64,000 nt of DNA from Streptomyces sp. GESEQ-35 (GTDB lineage: Bacteria; Actinomycetota; Actinomycetes; Streptomycetales; Streptomycetaceae), in the NCBI RefSeq assembly GCF_017948485.1, contig NZ_JAFFSX010000012.1, positions 62,001-126,000 on the forward strand. Reading direction: 5' to 3'. The notes under the pieces were generated by a model that worked only from the letters and a program-made list of their open reading frames with translations, was not told the origin of the DNA and did not search any database. This document shows positions 34,936 through 43,886 of this stretch, one piece after another. The position numbers and the translations under genes were made by a program. Position 1 is the first letter of the stretch, and the number at the start of each line of letters is the position of its first letter.

Positions 34936-36111
34936 TCAGCCGAACGCAAACCCCGTGTACGCCTCGGCCAGATCCGTCTCGGCGGCCCGGGAGGACGCGA
35001 TCCGCTCCAGCCGCGCCAGCTGGAGCCGGTCCTCGAAGGGAGTGGCGTCGGGGGCGCGATGCAGGAGCGTCGTCATGTCGTACGAGAACCGCTCGGCCTG
35101 CCAGACCCGCCGCAGACAGGTCTCCGAATAGGCGTCGAGCAGTTCCGCCGAACCGGTCTCCTTCTCGTACGACAGCGCCCGCGCGAAGGTGACGACGTCG
35201 CCGACGGCCAGGTTCAGCCCCTTGGCCCCCGTCGGCGGCACGATGTGCGCCGCGTCCCCGGCGAGGAAGAGCCGTCCGTGCCGCATCGGCTCATGGACGT
35301 ACGACCGCATGGGTGTGACCGACTTCTGGGTGATCGGACCGCGCTCCAGCCGCCAGTCGTCGGCGGTCTCGAACCTCCGCCCCAGCTCGTCCCAGATCGC
35401 CTCGTCGCTCCAGGCTTCCGCGTCCGTGCCGTCGGGCACCTGGAGGTAGAGGCGGGAGACGGACGGGGAGCGCATGGAGAGGAGGGCGAAGCCGCGCTCG
35501 TGGCGGGCGTAGACCAGCTCGTCGTGCGAGGGCGGTACGTCGGCGAGGATGCCGAGCCAGCCGAAGGGGTACGTTCGTTCGAACACGCGGGTGAGTTCGG
35601 CGGGGATCGCCTTCCGGGCCACTCCCCAGAAGCCGTCGCAGCCGACGACGTAGTCGCACTCCAGGACGGACTCACGCCCCTCGTGCCGGAACCGCACCCG
35701 CGGGCTGCCGGTCTCCGCGCCCTCGACGGCCAGCGCCTCCGCGTCGAACAGCAGCGGGCCGCCCTCCTTGAGCTGGAGGGCGATGAGGTCCTTGCAGACC
35801 TCGGTCTGCGCGTACACCGTCACGGACCGGCCGCCGGTCAGCCCCGGGAAGTCCACGCGGTGACGCTTGCGGTCGAAGCGCAGCTCGATGCCGTCGTGTT
35901 GCAGCCCCTCCCGGTCCATCCGCTCCCCGGCCCCGGCCGCGCGCAGCACGTCGACCGTGCCCTGCTCCAGGATTCCGGCCCGCTGCCGCTGCTCGACGTA
36001 GGCACGGTCGCGGCTCTCCAGGACGACCGAGTCGATCCCGGCGTTGTGGAGCAGCCGGGCAAGGAGGAGCCCGGCGGGGCCGGCTCCGATGATGCCGACG
36101 GTGGTGCGCAT
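34936..36111 (-). CDS. pobA: 4-hydroxybenzoate 3-monooxygenase (FAD)
   Basis: Encodes 391 residues, nearly identical in length to Pseudomonas PobA (394). ATG at 36111 with a GGAGAG site. FAD-binding GIIGAGPAGLLLARLL opens the protein. VVGCDGFWGVAR is the DG motif, and LFLAGDAAHIVPPTGAKGLNLAVGDV is the GD motif that contacts FAD. QRQRAGILEQGTVDVLR and the Tyr-containing SRLYLQVPDGTD are typical of PobA. It would convert 4-hydroxybenzoate to protocatechuate. No other aromatic catabolic gene or PobR regulator is adjacent. Confidence 0.9.
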   Translation of the reverse strand: MRTTVGIIGAGPAGLLLARLLHNAGIDSVVLESRDRAYVEQRQRAGILEQGTVDVLRAAGAGERMDREGLQHDGIELRFDRKRHRVDFPGLTGGRSVTVYAQTEVCKDLIALQLKEGGPLLFDAEALAVEGAETGSPRVRFRHEGRESVLECDYVVGCDGFWGVARKAIPAELTRVFERTYPFGWLGILADVPPSHDELVYARHERGFALLSMRSPSVSRLYLQVPDGTDAEAWSDEAIWDELGRRFETADDWRLERGPITQKSVTPMRSYVHEPMRHGRLFLAGDAAHIVPPTGAKGLNLAVGDVVTFARALSYEKETGSAELLDAYSETCLRRVWQAERFSYDMTTLLHRAPDATPFEDRLQLARLERIASSRAAETDLAEAYTGFAFG

Positions 36112-36302
36112 CGATCGCTCTCCGTTCACAGGGCCCGTGAAGCGCTGTTCGTGTCGCTGTTCGTGTCGTGAACTTTTCTTCACCATCTCCTGAACGCGAG
36201 TCTCCGACGGCGTACGCCCCCTGTCAACGGTGGAGCGGTGAAGTCTTCAATGAACGGGGCAGGAGAAAGCGGCCGCGATGGCGGCCGCAGAAGGTCGGAA
36301 GG

Positions 36303-36385
36303 TGCCCGGAACCGGACTTGAACCGGTACGCCCGCGAGGGGCAGCGAGGTTTAAGCTCGCCGTGTCTGCATTCCACCATCCGGGC
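36303..36385 (-). tRNA. bldA: tRNA-Leu, anticodon UAA (bldA)
   Basis: Read on the minus strand, the acceptor arms GCCCGGA (36385-36379) and TCCGGGC (36310-36304) pair perfectly. The anticodon stem GCGAG/CTCGC holds the loop CTTAAAC, so the anticodon is TAA. A long variable arm (TGCCCCTCGCGGGCG) marks a class II leucyl tRNA, and GGTTCAAGTCC is the T arm. CC follows the discriminator A, but the final A of CCA is not encoded. In Streptomyces this tRNA reads the rare UUA codon and controls development and antibiotic production. An AT-rich promoter-like stretch lies about 80 bp upstream. Confidence 0.96.
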
Positions 36386-36780
36386 AGGCCATGGGCTCCG
36401 CATCGAGGTTCCGAGCCTATCGGGGCGCTTCCCCCGAACAGCGGACGGGCGGACCGATGTTGTCTTATTTTATTGACGCCTGAGGGTGCATCAGCACTTG
36501 GAACGGGCCATCCGCACTTGCCACCAGCCTTTCGTGCGACACCTGGCGGTGCATGCGGAATGACGGAATTTCACCGCCCGAACGAGGGGGCTCCACCTGT
36601 TCTCGACGTTTGGCCTCCACTCAGGGTCGAGCGTCATCCCCAGGTATGACTCGGCCGCCCGTGGTCCGACCGAAGTCGCCCCCCGGAACCAGAACAGCGG
36701 CTGACTACACGGCGCGGGACGGCGGGGACGATGGATGCACGTCCCCCGAACATCACCGTCGTCCTCAGGAGTGCCTTCTC
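36386..36780. other. intergenic region between bldA and the ABC exporter
   Basis: These 395 bp contain no convincing gene. The AT-rich block at 36461-36474 (ATAAAAT on the minus strand) could be the bldA promoter -10. The right end carries the CAGGAG ribosome site of the ABC gene. Confidence 0.45.
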
Positions 36781-37551
36781 GTGACCACCGCATCCATCGC
36801 CGGCCGGGCCACCGCCGTGGCCGCGCGCGCCACGGATCTGTCGAAGATCTACGGACAGGGCGAGACCCAGGTGGTCGCCCTCGACCGGGTCTCCATCGAC
36901 TTCCGCCAGGCCGAGTTCACCGCGATCATGGGCCCGTCCGGGTCCGGCAAGTCCACGCTGATGCACTGCGTGGCCGGCCTCGACACCTTCTCCTCCGGTT
37001 CCGTGCGCATCGGCGACACCGAGCTGGGCTCCCTGAAGGACAAGCAGCTCACCAAGCTCCGCCGCGACAAGATCGGCTTCATCTTCCAGGCGTTCAACCT
37101 GCTGCCGACGCTGACGGCGCTGGAGAACATCACGCTGCCCATGGACATCGCGGGCCGCAAGCCGGACAAGCAGTGGCTGAACAACGTGATCCAGATGGTG
37201 GGCCTGAGGGACCGGCTGAGCCACCGCCCCGCCCAGCTCTCCGGCGGCCAGCAGCAGCGCGTCGCGGTCGCCCGCGCGCTCGCCTCCCGGCCCGAGATCA
37301 TCTTCGGTGACGAGCCGACCGGAAACCTCGACTCGCGCTCCGGCGCCGAGGTGCTGGGCTTTCTGCGCAACTCCGTACGGGAGTTGGGGCAGACGGTGGT
37401 GATGGTCACGCACGACCCGGTGGCCGCGGCGTACGCGGACCGGGTGGTGTTCCTCGCGGACGGACGGATCGTCGACGAGATGTACCGGCCGACCGCGGAC
37501 AACGTGCTCGACTTCATGAAGCAGTTCGACGCGAAGGGCCGCACCAGCTGA
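36781..37551 (+). CDS. MacB/LolD-type ABC transporter ATPase
   Basis: Encodes 256 residues from GTG at 36781 (CAGGAG upstream). Walker A GPSGSGKST, Q loop FIFQAFNLLPTLTALEN, signature LSGGQQQRVAVARAL and Walker B IIFGDEPTGNLDSRSG are typical of MacB/FtsE-like ATPases that drive FtsX-type permeases. The stop overlaps the start of the permease (TGATG). The exported substrate, such as an antibiotic, lipoprotein or peptide, is unknown. Confidence 0.93.
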   Translation: MTTASIAGRATAVAARATDLSKIYGQGETQVVALDRVSIDFRQAEFTAIMGPSGSGKSTLMHCVAGLDTFSSGSVRIGDTELGSLKDKQLTKLRRDKIGFIFQAFNLLPTLTALENITLPMDIAGRKPDKQWLNNVIQMVGLRDRLSHRPAQLSGGQQQRVAVARALASRPEIIFGDEPTGNLDSRSGAEVLGFLRNSVRELGQTVVMVTHDPVAAAYADRVVFLADGRIVDEMYRPTADNVLDFMKQFDAKGRTS

Positions 37552-40085
37552 TGTTCCGCACCGCCCTGCGCAACGTACTCGCGCACAAGGCCCGGCTCCT
37601 GATGACCGTGCTCGCCGTGATGCTCGGTGTCGCGTTCGTCTCCGGCACCCTGGTCTTCGCCGACACCCTCTCCAACGCCTTCCGCAACCAGTCGGCGAAG
37701 AGCTACGACGACGTGGCCGTCGCCATCACCTCGCACGCCAACCCGGACAACCCCAAGGAAGAGCCCGGCCTCTCCCGGAAGACCCTCGACCAGGTCTCCG
37801 CGGTGGACGGCGTCGGCGCCGCGTACGGCCGCGTCGACGGCTTCGCCGGGGTCGCCGACCCCGACGGGAAGCTGATCGGCGTCGGCTGGTCCAACAAGGG
37901 TTCCAACTTCGCCCCCGGCAAGGACGGCAAGGACCCCGCCTATACGTTCACCGACGGCTCGGGCCCGGTGAAGGACAGTCAGATCGCCCTGGACGAGGAG
38001 TCCGCGGCCAAGGGCGAGTACCAGGTCGGCGACCGGGTCCGGGTCGCCACGAACGGGCCGGTGCAGGAATTCACCCTCAGCGGCGTGTTCACCACCGAGG
38101 ACGGCGCCGTGAACGCCGGCGGCAGCCTCGTCCTGTTCGACACCGCCGTCGCCCAGAAGCAGTACCTCAAGCCCGGCTACTTCCAGAGCGCCACCGTCAC
38201 CGCCGCCCCCGGCGCGACCGACACGAAGATCCTGGACGCGGTCAAGCCGCTGCTGCCGGACACCGCCGAGGCCGAGACCGGCCAGGCGCTCGCGGACGAG
38301 CAGGCCGAGCAGATCGAGCAGGGCCTGGGCAATCTCCAGCAGGTCCTGCTCGGGTTCGCGGGCATCGCGCTGTTCGTCGGGATCTTCCTGATCTCCAACA
38401 CCTTCACGATGCTGGTCGCCCAGCGCACGAAGGAGATCGCCCTGATGCGCGCCGTCGGTGCGTCGCGCAAGCAGGTCACCCGCTCGGTGCTCGCCGAGGC
38501 GGCGGTGGTGGGCCTGGTCGCCTCGCTGATCGGCTTCGTCCTCGGCGTCGGGCTTGCGGTCGGTCTGCGGTCCGGGATGGCCGCGTTCGGCATGAAGATG
38601 CCCGACGGCCCGCTGATCCTGTCCTTCACGCCGGTGATCGCCGCGATCGGCGTCGGTGTGCTGATCACGATGTTCGCCGCCTGGCTGCCCGGCCGCCGGG
38701 CCGCGAAGATCCCGCCGGTGGCGGCCATGAGCAGCCTCCACGCGGTGGCCACCACCAAGTCGCTGGTGGTGCGCAACTCCATCGGTACGGCCATCACCGG
38801 CCTCGGGGCGGCCGCGATCGTGCTGGGTGCCTCGACCGGCGGCGGCGACGGTCGCATGTACATCGGGGCGGGCGCGTTCTTCGCGCTGATCGGTGTGATC
38901 ATCCTGATCCCGCTGCTGTCCCGGCCCGTGATCGCGCTCGTCCGTCCGCTGCTCGTCGGCCCCTTCGGGGTGGCAGGCAAGCTGGCCGGCCAGAACGCGG
39001 TCCGCAACCCGCGCCGTACCGGCGCCACCGCCTCGGCGCTGGCGATCGGACTGACGCTGGTGACCGGCCTGTCGGTGCTCGGTGCCACGGTCGGCTCGGC
39101 CATCGACAAGATGACCACGGACAACATCAAGGCCGACTACATGGTCTCGATGGCGAACGGCGGGGACCTCGACCAGTCGGCGCTGACCGCGCTGGAGAAG
39201 GCCAAGGGTGTCTCCGCGGTCTCGCCGCAGCAGGACGTCTACTTCCAGGCCGGCGACGATGACTTCGTGTCCGCTTCGGCGGTGACGCCGGGCGACATCG
39301 AGCAGGTCCTGAACGTCGACGTCGTCAGCGGCGACCTCGGTTCGCTCGGCAAGGGCCAGATCGCGGTCGCCGAGAAGACGGCCAAGAGCAGGGGCTGGCA
39401 GACCGGCGACACCGTCCCCGTCACCTTCGGCGACGAGAAGAAGGACACGCTGACGGTCGGCGCCGTCTTCAAGGACAGCGAGTTCCTTTCCCCCGTCCTC
39501 ATCGACACCAAGGTCGTGAACCCGCACGAGGTGAAGCCGTACATCCCGCAGATCTTCGTGAAGGTGGACGGCGGCCAGTCCGCGGCGAACGAGAAGGTCC
39601 TCGTCGACGCGCTGGGCGACAACCCCGCGATCAAGATAATGAACCAGCAGGACATCCGTGACGAGTTCGGCGGCGCCATCAACACCCTGCTGAACATCAT
39701 GTACGGCCTGCTGGCGATGGCCCTGATCATCGCGGTGCTCGGCGTCGTCAACACCCTCGCGATGTCGGTCTTCGAACGGCAGCAGGAGATCGGCATGCTG
39801 CGGGCGATCGGTCTCGACCGGCGCCGGGTGAAGCGGATGGTCCGCCTGGAGGCAGTGGTCATCTCGGTGTTCGGCGCGGTGGTCGGCATCGGTCTCGGAG
39901 CGTTCCTCGGCTGGGCGATCGGCGAGACCATCGCGGAAGAGATCCCGGGCTACGTGCTGGTCCTGCCCTGGGAACGGATCGGGATCTTCCTGGTGCTGGC
40001 CGGGCTGGTGGGCGTCCTGGCCGCGCTGTGGCCGGCCCGCAACGCCGCGAGGCTGAACATGCTGAACGCGATCAAGACCGAGTGA
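37551..40085 (+). CDS. FtsX-like ABC transporter permease
   Basis: Encodes 844 residues. An N-terminal helix and MacB-type periplasmic domain (residues ~40-250) precede two FtsX repeats, each with three to four helices: LLGFAGIALFVGIFLISNTF...LPGRRAAKIPPV and IMYGLLAMALIIAVLGVVNTL...WPARNAARLNMLNAIKTE. Another extracytoplasmic domain (about 500-690) lies between them. It is coupled to the ATPase. The C-terminal motif is shared with the partial permease at the right edge of the window. An 18-bp perfect terminator follows. Confidence 0.92.
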   Translation: MFRTALRNVLAHKARLLMTVLAVMLGVAFVSGTLVFADTLSNAFRNQSAKSYDDVAVAITSHANPDNPKEEPGLSRKTLDQVSAVDGVGAAYGRVDGFAGVADPDGKLIGVGWSNKGSNFAPGKDGKDPAYTFTDGSGPVKDSQIALDEESAAKGEYQVGDRVRVATNGPVQEFTLSGVFTTEDGAVNAGGSLVLFDTAVAQKQYLKPGYFQSATVTAAPGATDTKILDAVKPLLPDTAEAETGQALADEQAEQIEQGLGNLQQVLLGFAGIALFVGIFLISNTFTMLVAQRTKEIALMRAVGASRKQVTRSVLAEAAVVGLVASLIGFVLGVGLAVGLRSGMAAFGMKMPDGPLILSFTPVIAAIGVGVLITMFAAWLPGRRAAKIPPVAAMSSLHAVATTKSLVVRNSIGTAITGLGAAAIVLGASTGGGDGRMYIGAGAFFALIGVIILIPLLSRPVIALVRPLLVGPFGVAGKLAGQNAVRNPRRTGATASALAIGLTLVTGLSVLGATVGSAIDKMTTDNIKADYMVSMANGGDLDQSALTALEKAKGVSAVSPQQDVYFQAGDDDFVSASAVTPGDIEQVLNVDVVSGDLGSLGKGQIAVAEKTAKSRGWQTGDTVPVTFGDEKKDTLTVGAVFKDSEFLSPVLIDTKVVNPHEVKPYIPQIFVKVDGGQSAANEKVLVDALGDNPAIKIMNQQDIRDEFGGAINTLLNIMYGLLAMALIIAVLGVVNTLAMSVFERQQEIGMLRAIGLDRRRVKRMVRLEAVVISVFGAVVGIGLGAFLGWAIGETIAEEIPGYVLVLPWERIGIFLVLAGLVGVLAALWPARNAARLNMLNAIKTE

Positions 40086-40102
40086 CCAGGTTCCTGCGCA
40101 CC

Positions 40103-40143
40103 GAAGGGCCGGGCCTCCCCGCGACGGGGAGGCCCGGCCCTTC
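40103..40143. terminator. strong bidirectional terminator
   Basis: 18-bp arms (GAAGGGCCGGGCCTCCCC and its complement) enclose a short loop between the convergent permease and methyltransferase genes. Confidence 0.88.
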
Positions 40144-40167
40144 CGCTTGCGTCCTCTTGCGTACGGG

Positions 40168-41472
40168 TCAACGGCGCTCGCGCTCAATCCACTTGCGGGC
40201 CCGCAGCGGCATCCCGGAGTCACCGGATTCGGGTGTGCGGACGGCCAGCACCTGGTTGACGCCGATGCGGTTGTGCTCGAAGGACAGCGCGCAGGCCGCC
40301 ATGTACAGGAGCCAGACACGGGCGCGGCCCGGGCTGGTGAGCCGCATGGCACGCTCCCAGTCAGCCTGGAGATTGGTGACCCAGCGGCGCAGGGTGAGGG
40401 CGTAGTGCTCGCGGATCGCCTCGACGTCACGCACCTCGAACCCGGCGCGCTCCAGCTGGGTCACGGTGGTGCCGACCGGGGCGAGTTCGCCGTCGGGGAA
40501 GACATAGGAGTCGATGAACGAGTCCACGCTGTACGTCGATTCGTCGCGCTGCGGGCGGCGGGCGATCTGGTGGTTGAGCAGCCGTCCGCCGGGCTTGAGC
40601 AGGGCGTACAGGTCGCGGGCGTACTCCAGGTACCGGGTGGAGCCGACGTGCTCGGCCATGCCGATGGAGGAGATCGCGTCGTACGGCCCGTCGGCGACGT
40701 CCCGGTAGTCCTGCACCCGGATCTCCACCTTGTCCGTCAGACCCTCGCCGGCGACGCGCTTACGGGCGTACGCGGCCTGCTCGTGGGACAGGGTGATGCC
40801 GACGACGCTCACGCCGTACTCGCGGGCGGCGTGGATGGCCATGGAGCCCCAGCCGCAGCCGACGTCGAGGAGCCGCTGACCGGGGGTCAGGGCGAGCTTC
40901 CTACAGATGAGTTCGAGCTTGTCGCGCTGGGCGTCCTCAAGTGTCCCGGCGTCCTCCCAGTAGGCGCACGAGTAGACCATGGAGGGGCCGAGGACGATCT
41001 CGTAGAAGTCGTTGCCGACGTCGTAGTGGTGGCTGATGGCGCGCCGGTCGGAGCCCTTGGTGTGCAGGCGCGCGCGGCCGCGGCGGACCTCCTCGCGGGG
41101 CGGGGCGGGCGGCAGCGGGGGCCCGGCGAGCTTCACCAGCCCGCGTACGGCGGCCCGCACCTCGGGGTCGCGCAGCGCCTGGACCAGCGTCCGGTCGTCC
41201 TCCCCGCGCTCCCAGATGAACTCGGCCATCAGGTCGAGGGCGGCGTAGAGGTCTCCGTGGATGTCCAGGTCGCCGGCGACCCAGGCGCGGGCGAGGCCCA
41301 GCTCGCCGGGCTTCCACAGCAGCCGGCGCACGGCACGGCGATTGCGTACCACGAGAGTGGGCGCACCCGGCGGCCCCGCCTGCGAACCGTCCCAGGCGCG
41401 AATGCGCACCGGAAGGGGGGCTCCCAGCAACTGTTCGACGAGGCTCTTCAGCCGCTGCGCGGCGTCTGCCAT
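40168..41472 (-). CDS. cyclopropane-fatty-acyl-phospholipid synthase-like methyltransferase
   Basis: Encodes 434 residues from ATG at 41472 (GGAGGTG site). It adds a methylene or methyl group from S-adenosylmethionine to unsaturated acyl chains of membrane lipids. Motifs: SHHYDVGNDFYEIVLGPSMVYSCAYW, SAM loop LLDVGCGWGSMAIHAA, GITLSHEQAAYA, and SIGMAEHVG. The N-terminal ~130 residues form the usual lipid-binding extension. It is downstream of and co-directional with ndh, separated by a terminator. Confidence 0.92.
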   Translation of the reverse strand: MADAAQRLKSLVEQLLGAPLPVRIRAWDGSQAGPPGAPTLVVRNRRAVRRLLWKPGELGLARAWVAGDLDIHGDLYAALDLMAEFIWERGEDDRTLVQALRDPEVRAAVRGLVKLAGPPLPPAPPREEVRRGRARLHTKGSDRRAISHHYDVGNDFYEIVLGPSMVYSCAYWEDAGTLEDAQRDKLELICRKLALTPGQRLLDVGCGWGSMAIHAAREYGVSVVGITLSHEQAAYARKRVAGEGLTDKVEIRVQDYRDVADGPYDAISSIGMAEHVGSTRYLEYARDLYALLKPGGRLLNHQIARRPQRDESTYSVDSFIDSYVFPDGELAPVGTTVTQLERAGFEVRDVEAIREHYALTLRRWVTNLQADWERAMRLTSPGRARVWLLYMAACALSFEHNRIGVNQVLAVRTPESGDSGMPLRARKWIERERR

Positions 41473-41615
41473 GGCACACCTCCGTGGCGAGGATCCGGTA
41501 TGTCCAACACCACGTAAACAAAAACAGGCCGCCTGCGCAGTCCCCCAGGGGCGTTACAGATCGGCAAAATACATGCAGCGGCCACATACCCGGGCCGCCG
41601 CTCCCGGGAACGCCG

Positions 41616-41651
41616 AAGGGCCTCCCGCACCACGGATGGCGGGAGGCCCTT
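41616..41651 (-). terminator. terminator after ndh
   Basis: 13-bp arms (AAGGGCCTCCCGC and its complement) with a 10-base loop, 27 bp past the ndh stop on the minus strand. Confidence 0.8.
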
Positions 41652-41677
41652 GCGGTTCGTTCAGCGACCGGCGCCGG

Positions 41678-43057
41678 TCAGGAGGCCTTGGCCTCGGTCT
41701 TCTCCGGCTTGGGCGCCGCGGGTACGGGCTTGGCGGCCTCGTAGAACTCCTCGCGCGGGTGCTCCATCGCGCCGAGCGAGACGACCTCGCGCTTGAGGAA
41801 CATGCCGAGGGTCCAGTCGGCGAAGACACGGACCTTGCGGTTCCAGGTCGGCATGGCCAGACCGTGGTAGCCGCGGTGCATGTACCAGGCGAGACGACCC
41901 TTGAGCTTGATCTTCATCTTGCCCATGACGATCATCGCGACGCCCTTGTGGAGGCCGAGACCCGCCACCGCGCCCTTGTTGCCGTGCGCGTAGTCCTGCT
42001 GCGGGAAGCCCCGCATACCGGAGATCACGTTGTCGCCGAGCACCTTGGCCTGGCGCAGCGCGTGCTGGGCGTTCGGCGGGCACCAGGCGTTCTCGTTGCC
42101 CGCCTTGCGGCCGACGAGGTCCGGCACCTGGGCGTTGTCGCCGGCGGACCAGATGTAGTCGGTGCCCTTGACCTGGAGGGTCGGCTCGCAGTCGACGTGA
42201 CCGCGGGGGCCGAGCGGCAGGCCGTACCGGGCGAGGACCGGGTTGGGCTTGACGCCGGCGGTCCACACGATGGTGCTGGAGTCGACCTCGAGGCCGTTCT
42301 TCAGCACCACATGGCCGTCGACGCAGGAGTCCATGGAGGTGGAGAGGTAGATCTCGACCCCGCGGCTCTCCAGGTGCTCCTTGCCGTACTGGCCGAGCTT
42401 GGGGCCGACCTCGGGGAGGATCTTGTCGGCGGCGTCGACGAGGATGAAGCGCATGTCCTCACGGGACACGTTCTTGTAGTACTTCGTCGCGTCGCGGGCC
42501 ATGTCCTCGACCTCGCCGATGGTCTCCGCACCCGCGAAGCCACCGCCGATGAACACGAAGGTGAGCGCCTTGCGGCGGATCTCCTCGTCGTTGGTGGAGT
42601 CGGCCTTGTCCAGCTGCTCGAGAACGTGGTTGCGCAGGCCGATGGCCTCCTCGATGCCCTTCATACCGATGCCCTGCTCGGCGAGGCCGGGGATCGGGAA
42701 GGTGCGGGAGACCGCGCCGAGCGCGATCACCAGGTAGTCGAAGGGCAGCTCGTACGCCTCGCCGACCAGCGGGGCGATCGTGGCGACCTTGCGGTCCTGG
42801 TCGATGGTGGTGACCCGGCCGGTGAGCACCTCCGCCTTGGGCAGCACACGTCGCAGCGGGACGACGACGTGGCGCGGGGAGATGCTGCCGGCGGCGGTTT
42901 CGGGAAGGAAGGGCTGGTAGGTCATGTACGACCGGGGGTCGACGACCGTGACGGTCGCCTCGCCGTAGCGCATCTTCTTCTGAATGCGCCGAGCTGCGTA
43001 CAGGCCTACGTACCCACCGCCTACTACGAGGATCCTGGGACGCTCCGTGGTGCTCAT
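41678..43057 (-). CDS. ndh: type II NADH dehydrogenase
   Basis: Encodes 459 residues from ATG at 43057. FAD-binding ILVVGGGYVGLYAARR and NADH-binding FVFIGGGFAGAETIGEVEDMA define a two-dinucleotide-domain NDH-2. QHALRQAKVLGDN and the C-terminal amphipathic/hydrophobic region (GMKI to LGMFLKREVVS) fit membrane association. It oxidises NADH and reduces menaquinone without proton pumping. The 544 bp upstream contain a Rex-like operator at 43377-43392, which would tie expression to the NADH/NAD ratio. Confidence 0.93.
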   Translation of the reverse strand: MSTTERPRILVVGGGYVGLYAARRIQKKMRYGEATVTVVDPRSYMTYQPFLPETAAGSISPRHVVVPLRRVLPKAEVLTGRVTTIDQDRKVATIAPLVGEAYELPFDYLVIALGAVSRTFPIPGLAEQGIGMKGIEEAIGLRNHVLEQLDKADSTNDEEIRRKALTFVFIGGGFAGAETIGEVEDMARDATKYYKNVSREDMRFILVDAADKILPEVGPKLGQYGKEHLESRGVEIYLSTSMDSCVDGHVVLKNGLEVDSSTIVWTAGVKPNPVLARYGLPLGPRGHVDCEPTLQVKGTDYIWSAGDNAQVPDLVGRKAGNENAWCPPNAQHALRQAKVLGDNVISGMRGFPQQDYAHGNKGAVAGLGLHKGVAMIVMGKMKIKLKGRLAWYMHRGYHGLAMPTWNRKVRVFADWTLGMFLKREVVSLGAMEHPREEFYEAAKPVPAAPKPEKTEAKAS

Positions 43058-43601
43058 GCCATCGAGTATCCACCTGCCCCAGGGGGGTGGCTCGTGCGCC
43101 CCTTCACAAGCTCCTACCGGGGCTGTGCTATTCTGCGCGGCCCTCGTGACGCAGGTCATGGCGGCGAGGGGGAACCACGGTGTAGGGCAACCCGTTGTCA
43201 ATGCCGCGTGAGCTGCCTCTCCGCTCCACCGGCCCCCGCGCGAGCCCCTCGAAACACCCTCCGTGACACCCCCGTGAAACGCAGTCGTCACGCACGCCTG
43301 AGTACGTTCACAGGCCCGCCGGACCGCCGGAAGGGCCAACGGGGGCGCATTCGTCGCCCAACAGGGCAGTTTTCCTTGTGAAGAACTTCACGAACTTTTC
43401 CGCAGAGGCGTCACCGAGGGGCGTGTCGACGCCCCACGGATGCGCTCATACGTTATCCGGCCTGCTCAGCCGACGGCTACCGATCGGTAACAATCGAGAT
43501 CGACGACACCTGCGCCACGCCCTTAGGCCACCGGTGCGTGTCATTCACCCGTCAGCCACATACCGCGTGATATTGGATGAAAGTGTGCATAGCGTGCCCG
43601 C
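43058..43601. other. 544-bp divergent intergenic region
   Basis: It lies between ndh (minus) and a small secreted peptide gene (plus). Contents: a Rex-like palindrome at 43377-43392 and a lower-GC stretch near 43555-43600 that probably holds the peptide promoter. No further gene was seen. Confidence 0.5.
43377..43392. promoter_or_regulatory. Rex-like redox operator
   Basis: TGTGAAGAACTTCACG matches the Rex consensus half sites TGTGAA-N4-TTCACA with one mismatch at the last base. Rex represses respiratory genes at low NADH/NAD in Streptomyces. The site is 320 bp upstream of the ndh start and 210 bp upstream of the peptide start. Confidence 0.7.
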
Positions 43602-43817
43602 ATGAGCACTTCACAGCTGGCCAAGAAGGCCACTTCGCGAATAGTCGCAGTCAGCGCAGTCCTGGGCATGGCCCTTGCGGTGGGGACGGCGACGGCCGCA
43701 ACCGCCGTCGCCGCGACGCCCGCCTCTCACGTCATCACGAAGGCCGCTCCGGCCAAGGGCGGCGGCCATGGAGACGACGGGGGGTGCAGCGGACTCATCG
43801 TCCTCCTCTGCAACTGA
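43602..43817 (+). CDS. small secreted peptide
   Basis: Encodes 71 residues from ATG at 43602. A signal peptide (residues ~1-38; basic start, hydrophobic VAVSAVLGMALAVGT, then an AVAA cleavage region) leaves a mature peptide of about 33 residues: a Lys/Gly/His/Asp-rich part and the tail CSGLIVLLCN with two Cys eight residues apart, which could form a disulfide loop. No ribosome site is obvious. It resembles no family I can name. A hairpin follows the stop. Confidence 0.65.
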   Translation: MSTSQLAKKATSRIVAVSAVLGMALAVGTATAATAVAATPASHVITKAAPAKGGGHGDDGGCSGLIVLLCN

Positions 43818-43844
43818 CGGACAGCCCCGCGCGGGTTGAAGCGA

Positions 43845-43879
43845 CGGCCCCGGTTCCTCACCAGGAGGCACCGGGGCCG
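43845..43879. terminator. bidirectional terminator
   Basis: The arms CGGCCCCGGT / ACCGGGGCCG with inner TCCTC/GAGG pairing lie between the convergent peptide and ppx genes. Confidence 0.75.
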
Positions 43880-43886
43880 CTCCGCG

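Noticed and set aside
36148..36171. 12-bp tandem repeat (GTTCGTGTCGCT-like) upstream of pobA
   Set aside because: Only two units; too little to argue for a regulatory or mobile function.
36849..40430. Very long minus-strand ORF (1193 codons) opposite the ABC exporter
   Set aside because: It is antisense to clear ABC ATPase and permease motifs. High GC removes stop codons in the antisense frame; the translation is low-complexity with no domains.
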